Part shown: one piece after another, positions 43,786 to 47,412 of the stretch
Layout: every line of letters begins with the position of its first letter
Position numbering within the stretch: the stretch's first letter is position 1
DNA from: Acidimicrobiaceae bacterium
GTDB lineage: Bacteria > Actinomycetota > Acidimicrobiia > Acidimicrobiales > RAAP-2
Assembly: GCA_027315045.1 (NCBI GenBank)
Contig: DAHUZS010000054.1
Coordinates: 1-47,412, forward strand
Length of the DNA: 47,412 nt
Direction: 5' to 3'
Notes under the pieces: model-generated
Database searches by the model: none
Seen by the model: only the letters and a program-made list of their open reading frames with translations
What the model was told of the DNA's origin: nothing
Made by a program: the position numbers and the translations under genes

Positions 43786-44994
43786 GTGACCGTCATGGGG
43801 ACCGACACCGAGCGCGTCGACAGCCTGGTCGATCAGCTCCTGGCCGACTACCCGCCGAAGGAGACCGACCCGACCACCTTCCTCGGCGCCCAGTTCGACC
43901 GGGGGCTGGCGTGGGTCCACTTCCCCGAGGGGGAGGGCGGCCTCGGGCTCGCCCCCACCCTCCAGACCCGGGCCTCGACCCGCCTGACCGAGGCCGGCGC
44001 CCCCTCGGCGGCGATGCGCAACGTCATCGGCTACGGGATGGTGGCGCCGACCATCGTCACCCACGGCACCGAGGAGCAGAAGCGCCGCTACCTGCGCCCG
44101 CTGTTCACCGGGGAGGAGGTCTGGTGCCAGCTGTTCAGCGAGCCCGGCTCGGGCTCCGACGTGGCCAGCCTGTCGACCCGGGCGGTGCGCGACGGCGACG
44201 AGTGGGTGGTGAACGGCCAGAAGGTGTGGACGACGGTGGCCCACCTCGCCGCGAAGGGCCTCCTCCTCGCCCGGACGAATCCCGAGGTGCCCAAGCACCA
44301 GGGGATCACCTGCTTCCTCGTCGACATGCACGCCCCCGGGGTCGAGGTGCGCCCGCTGCACCAGATCACCGGTGAGGCCGAGTTCAACGAGGTCTTCTTC
44401 TCGGACGCCCGGATCCCCGACACCGACCGGCTCGGCGGCGAGGGCGAGGGGTGGCGGACCGCGATCACCACGCTCATGAACGAGCGGGTATCGATCGGTG
44501 GCGGGGTGTCGCGCCGGGGCACCGGCCCGATCGACGTCGCCATCCGCCTCTACAAGGAGCGCTTCGCCGGCGACACCTCACCCCATGCGATGGCGTTGCG
44601 GGACCAACTGATGCAGCTGTGGGTGGCGAGCGAGGCCTCGCGGCTCACCAACCAACGGGCCTCGGACCTCCGGCGCAAGGGGACCCCGGGTCCCGAGGGC
44701 TCGGTCGGGAAGCTGGCCTTCGCCGAGCAGAACAAGCAGATCTCCTCGTTCTCGGTCGATCTGCTCGGGGCCGAGGGAATGCTGCACTCGAACAACTACC
44801 CGAAGGTCCGGCCCGGCGGCGTGGGCATGGGCGGTCCCGACGTCCACAAGCAGTTCCTCCGCACCCGGGCCAACTCGATCGAGGGCGGCACCTCGGAGGT
44901 CATGCGGAACATCCTCGGTGAGCGGGTGCTCGGCCTGCCCGGGGAGCCACGGGCCGACAAGGACCTGGCCTGGAAGGACGTGCCCCGGAGCTGA
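43786..44994 (+). CDS. acyl-CoA dehydrogenase (FadE-like)
   Basis: The predicted protein has 402 residues; GTG 43786 follows AAAGGAG. The FAD- and substrate-binding region LFSEPGSGSDVASLSTRAVR near residue 117 and VVNGQKVWTTVAHLA near 143 are typical. SEVMRNILGERVLGLPGEPR near the C-terminus is the conserved final helix of the family. The helical N-terminal domain is short. The enzyme desaturates an acyl-CoA at the alpha-beta position and passes electrons to an electron-transfer flavoprotein. The long insertion VRPGGVGMGGPDVHKQFLRT is found in several actinobacterial FadE paralogues. Monocistronic: it is divergent on the left and convergent with rlmN on the right. Confidence 0.94.
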   Translation: MTVMGTDTERVDSLVDQLLADYPPKETDPTTFLGAQFDRGLAWVHFPEGEGGLGLAPTLQTRASTRLTEAGAPSAAMRNVIGYGMVAPTIVTHGTEEQKRRYLRPLFTGEEVWCQLFSEPGSGSDVASLSTRAVRDGDEWVVNGQKVWTTVAHLAAKGLLLARTNPEVPKHQGITCFLVDMHAPGVEVRPLHQITGEAEFNEVFFSDARIPDTDRLGGEGEGWRTAITTLMNERVSIGGGVSRRGTGPIDVAIRLYKERFAGDTSPHAMALRDQLMQLWVASEASRLTNQRASDLRRKGTPGPEGSVGKLAFAEQNKQISSFSVDLLGAEGMLHSNNYPKVRPGGVGMGGPDVHKQFLRTRANSIEGGTSEVMRNILGERVLGLPGEPRADKDLAWKDVPRS

Positions 44995-45017
44995 GCCCGG
45001 GCCGGCTCCGGCGTGCC

Positions 45018-46037
45018 TCAGCGACCGGGCGGCGCCCCGGCCAACTGGCCGCAGGCCGCCCCGATGTCCGCCCCGCGGGTGGCGCGCAGCGTAGCGTTCA
45101 CCCCACGGCCAGCGAGTAGGGAGCGGAAGCGCTCGGCCCGGGGCGGGGCGGGGGAGCGGTACCCGGGGGTCTCGTTGAGCGCGATCAGATTGACGTGGGC
45201 CCCGAGGGCGTCGGCGAAGGCGGCCAGTTCGTCGGCGTCGACCGCCCGGTCGTTCACCCCGCCGATCACCGCCCACTCGAGTGACAGCCGGCGCCCGGTG
45301 GCGGCGACCCACTCGGCGCAGGCCGCTGACAACTCGGCCAGCGGGTAGCGGCGGTTGACCGGCACCAGTCGGTCCCGCAGCGCGTCGTTGGCGGCGTGCA
45401 GGGACACGGCCAGGTTCACCGGGAGCCCCTCGGTGGCCAGCCGGCGGATGCCCGGGACGATGCCCACGGTCGAGACGGTGAGGCGACGGGCCGAGATCCC
45501 GAGGTCCCGGTGGAGCCGCCGCAGGGCGCCGAGGGAGCGGCGGTAGTTGGCCAGCGGCTCGCCCATGCCCATGAACACGACGTGGGTGACCCGGCGCTCC
45601 CGGCGGGCCCAGGCGACCTGCTCGACGATCTCGCCGCTGCTCAGGTGGCGCACGAAGCCGCCCTGGCCGGTCGCGCAGAACGGGCAGGCCATGGCGCACC
45701 CGGCCTGGGTGGACACGCACACCGTCACCCGGTCGGGGTAAGCCATGAGGACCGTCTCCACCCGGGCCCCGTCCGCGCCCTGGAAGACCCACTTGATCGT
45801 GTCACCCCCGTCGGCCTCCAGGCGCCCGAGGGGTTGGAGGGCCGGGGCCAGGGCGACTGCCAGCCGGTCCCGCAGGGCCCGGGGCAGCTCGGTCATCTCC
45901 TCGGGGAAGGCGAAGCGGCCGTGCAGCGCGTCGAGCACCTGGGCCACGCGGTAGCGAGGCTCGCCGTCGAGCAGGGCCTCGAGGTCCGCCACCGAGAGGT
46001 CGAAGGGTCCCGGCCGTCGGTCGGTCGTCCCGGTCAT
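45018..46037 (-). CDS. rlmN: 23S rRNA (adenine-2503-C2)-methyltransferase RlmN
   Basis: The predicted protein has 339 residues from ATG 46037, overlapping the stop of the preceding methyltransferase gene by two bases. The radical-SAM cluster is in CAMACPFC near residue 112, and the N-terminal accessory domain is complete (DLSVADLEALLDGEPRYRVA). VVFMGMGEPLANY near 150 and LAVSLHAAND near 203 are RlmN/Cfr hallmarks. The second conserved cysteine, which carries the methyl group, is in the C-terminal GADIGAACGQL. RlmN methylates A2503 of 23S rRNA and A37 of some tRNAs and is a housekeeping enzyme, which suggests that this side of the window is core genome. Confidence 0.96.
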   Translation of the reverse strand: MTGTTDRRPGPFDLSVADLEALLDGEPRYRVAQVLDALHGRFAFPEEMTELPRALRDRLAVALAPALQPLGRLEADGGDTIKWVFQGADGARVETVLMAYPDRVTVCVSTQAGCAMACPFCATGQGGFVRHLSSGEIVEQVAWARRERRVTHVVFMGMGEPLANYRRSLGALRRLHRDLGISARRLTVSTVGIVPGIRRLATEGLPVNLAVSLHAANDALRDRLVPVNRRYPLAELSAACAEWVAATGRRLSLEWAVIGGVNDRAVDADELAAFADALGAHVNLIALNETPGYRSPAPPRAERFRSLLAGRGVNATLRATRGADIGAACGQLAGAPPGR

Positions 46038-46738
46038 CCCCGGCGCGCCACCAGGTGGAGGAACATCGGCATCCGGTGCCACTTATCATCCGGCCGGGGG
46101 TCGCCCACCTCCCGGAGCGCCTCGATGAGCAGGCCGGCCCGGACGATCGCTTCGACGTAGTCTTGGAGCGGGCGGTGCTCGGAGACGAAGGTCATGGAGA
46201 GCCCGTCGCGCTCGACCACCGTCGCGAGGGGGGCCCGGTCGAACCAGCTTCGCTCGACCACGAAGCGGCGCTCGGTCTCCACCGCTCCCGGCTCGAACGC
46301 GCCGGTGGTGCTGGCCGGATGGGTGATCGCCACCACCAGCCGGCCACCGGGCCCGAGCACCCGAGATGTCTCGAGGAGGGCGTCCTCCAGCGCGTCGACG
46401 TCCTGGAGGCACATGAAGGCCACGACGAGGTCGACGGCTTCTGCCCGGATCGGCAGGGCGGCGGCGTCGCCGACCACCACCGGGTTTCGGGTCGCGCCGT
46501 GACCGGCGGCCGCGCTGGCCATCGCCGGCGAGGCATCCAGCGCCACCACCCGGTGGCCGAGGGCGGCGAGGTCTCGGGACAGCCGGCCCTCCCCGCAGCC
46601 GAGGTCGAGCGACAGGCGCCCCGGAGCCGGCACGAGCGGCAGGAAGGCGTCCCGGTGGAACTGCCAGTAGGAGTCGTGAGCGGGGGTCCGGGCCCAGGCG
46701 ATCCACTCCGGCGCGTGGGCGTCCCAGGCGTCGCGCAT
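46034..46738 (-). CDS. class I SAM-dependent methyltransferase
   Basis: The predicted protein has 234 residues from ATG 46738 (a GTG one codon earlier is possible). Motif I is LSLDLGCGEGRLSRDLAALG near residue 43. VVALDAS follows with the acidic SAM-ribose contact, then VGDAAALPIRAEAVDLVVAF near 87 and LGPGGRLVVAITHP near 127. This is the Methyltransf_11/25 type; small-molecule methylation is likely, but the acceptor is unknown. It is translationally coupled to rlmN, which is a positional link only. Confidence 0.9.
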   Translation of the reverse strand: MRDAWDAHAPEWIAWARTPAHDSYWQFHRDAFLPLVPAPGRLSLDLGCGEGRLSRDLAALGHRVVALDASPAMASAAAGHGATRNPVVVGDAAALPIRAEAVDLVVAFMCLQDVDALEDALLETSRVLGPGGRLVVAITHPASTTGAFEPGAVETERRFVVERSWFDRAPLATVVERDGLSMTFVSEHRPLQDYVEAIVRAGLLIEALREVGDPRPDDKWHRMPMFLHLVARRG

Positions 46739-46771
46739 CACCCCGCCATTGTGACTGCCCGGGGAACGGGC

Positions 46772-47412
46772 TCAGGACGGGGCGAAGGCCGCCGCCATGG
46801 CGAGCGGCCGGGCGTTGTCGAAGAACAGCTCGATCTGACTGGCCTGCAGCGGCCTCGCCAGCAGGTACCCCTGGCCGAAGCGGCAGCGCTCGGCCGTGAG
46901 GACCCGGAGCTCCAGGGGCTCCTCGATCCCCTCGGCCACGGTCTCGAGGTTGAGCGAGCGGGCCAGCTCGAGCATCGTGCGCATCAGGGCCAACCCGCCC
47001 CGGGACGCGGTCATCGCCGAGACGAAGGCGCGGTCGATCTTCAAGATGTCGACCGGGAACTGGCCCAGGTAGGCGAGTGAGGAGTAGCCGGTGCCGAAGT
47101 CGTCGATTGCCAGACGGATCCCGAGGGCTTTCAGGTTCTGCAGCCGCCGGACGGTGCCGGGCACATCGCGCATGAGCGCGCTCTCGGTGATCTCGAGGAT
47201 GAGCCGGTCGGGGTCGATCCCGCTCGACGCGAGGACCTGGGCCACCTCGGTGCAGAACTGGTCGGATTCGAGTTGGACCGCGGACACGTTGACCGATGTC
47301 GCCATCGGCAGTCCCCGCCGCGCCCAGCTCGCCGCCTGGTCGCAGGCGAGGCGGAGCACCTCGCGCCCCACGTCGACGATGAGCCCGCTCTCCTCGAGCA
47401 AGGGGACGAACT
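46772..47412 (-). CDS. EAL-domain protein (cyclic-di-GMP phosphodiesterase type), N-terminus outside the window
   Basis: The frame is open to the window edge, where it begins FVPLLEESGLIVDVGREVLR. It shows SVNVSAVQLES, EITESALM with a metal-binding Glu, the paired Asp in DDFGTGYSSLAYLGQFP, the lysine in ILKIDRAFV, and TVAEGIEEPLELRVL, ending with GYLLARPL. These are the central and C-terminal parts of an EAL domain, and the visible catalytic residues are intact, suggesting active hydrolysis of cyclic di-GMP. The EAL signature itself and any sensor or GGDEF domains lie beyond the edge. Confidence 0.93.
   Translation of the reverse strand, partial: FVPLLEESGLIVDVGREVLRLACDQAASWARRGLPMATSVNVSAVQLESDQFCTEVAQVLASSGIDPDRLILEITESALMRDVPGTVRRLQNLKALGIRLAIDDFGTGYSSLAYLGQFPVDILKIDRAFVSAMTASRGGLALMRTMLELARSLNLETVAEGIEEPLELRVLTAERCRFGQGYLLARPLQASQIELFFDNARPLAMAAAFAPS

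Noticed and set aside
44993-45008. Terminator between the convergent acyl-CoA dehydrogenase and rlmN genes
   Set aside because: GAGCC/GGCTC gives only a five-base-pair stem, within chance expectation at this GC content.
1-47412. tRNA, rRNA, riboswitch or CRISPR elements
   Set aside because: No TpsiC-like arms with matching acceptor stems, no rRNA-like sequence, no regularly spaced direct repeats and no known riboswitch core were seen by eye; a covariance-model scan would be the decisive test.

Overview
The window is high-GC DNA with many GTG starts, ATGA/GTGA start-stop overlaps and strong GGAGG-type ribosome sites. Gene content (Clp-N/C4-finger protein, CHAD-like protein, CoxL/S/M-type molybdoenzymes, FadD/FadE/CaiB-type acyl-CoA genes, small actinobacterial membrane proteins) points to an actinobacterium. 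A member of Acidimicrobiia or a relative is a reasonable guess, but that is inference. There is no rRNA, tRNA or CRISPR array.

Layout. (1) 1-2000: an accessory edge with the right end of a probable IS3-family element, one lipocalin-like hypothetical gene and a decayed IS110-type transposase fragment. (2) 2000-8340, plus strand: a TetR regulator with a likely autoregulatory operator, then an acyl-CoA ligase, a truncated arylsulfatase, a nitronate-monooxygenase-like flavoprotein, an atypical NAD-binding SDR and a family III CoA-transferase. (3) 8440-13980: a complete Dpp/Opp-type ABC importer (binding protein, two permeases, two ATPases) behind its own inverted repeat. (4) 13980-14630: gene debris (C-terminal ends of a sulfatase and of a class III aminotransferase). 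(5) 14630-18910, minus strand: two full-length Cys-type sulfatases flanking an acyl-CoA dehydrogenase that carries one frameshift, behind a perfect 15-bp palindrome. Regions 2-5 together look like an uptake and CoA-dependent catabolic island for a sulfate-ester-bearing organic substrate, with signs of gene turnover.

(6) 18910-20170: non-coding or decayed DNA with a broken GNAT gene. (7) 20170-27820, minus strand: an orphan CoxL-type molybdoenzyme subunit, a Clp-N x2 + C4 zinc-finger protein without AAA+ ATPase, an APH-like phosphotransferase, two membrane proteins, a VOC protein and a DMT-family transporter. (8) 27820-31450: a divergent promoter region with repeated TTGGATG elements, an APC-type permease ending in a perfect 14-bp hairpin, and a broken multi-domain VOC gene. 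(9) 31450-35040: a complete L-S-M operon of a form-II-CODH-like molybdenum hydroxylase. (10) 35100-37900, minus: mscL, a siderophore-interacting-type flavin reductase and a second acyl-CoA ligase. (11) 38070-43170, plus: a TrpB2-type enzyme, two SDRs, a CHAD-like protein and a pyridine-nucleotide-disulfide oxidoreductase with two frameshifts. (12) 43120-47412: two small membrane proteins, an acyl-CoA dehydrogenase, rlmN, a methyltransferase and an EAL-domain protein cut by the window edge.

The most unusual items are the Clp-N/zinc-finger/NTF2-like fusion, the sulfatase-rich island with its intact importer, and a recurring pattern of single-base frameshifts in otherwise well-conserved genes, which may be real decay or assembly error.
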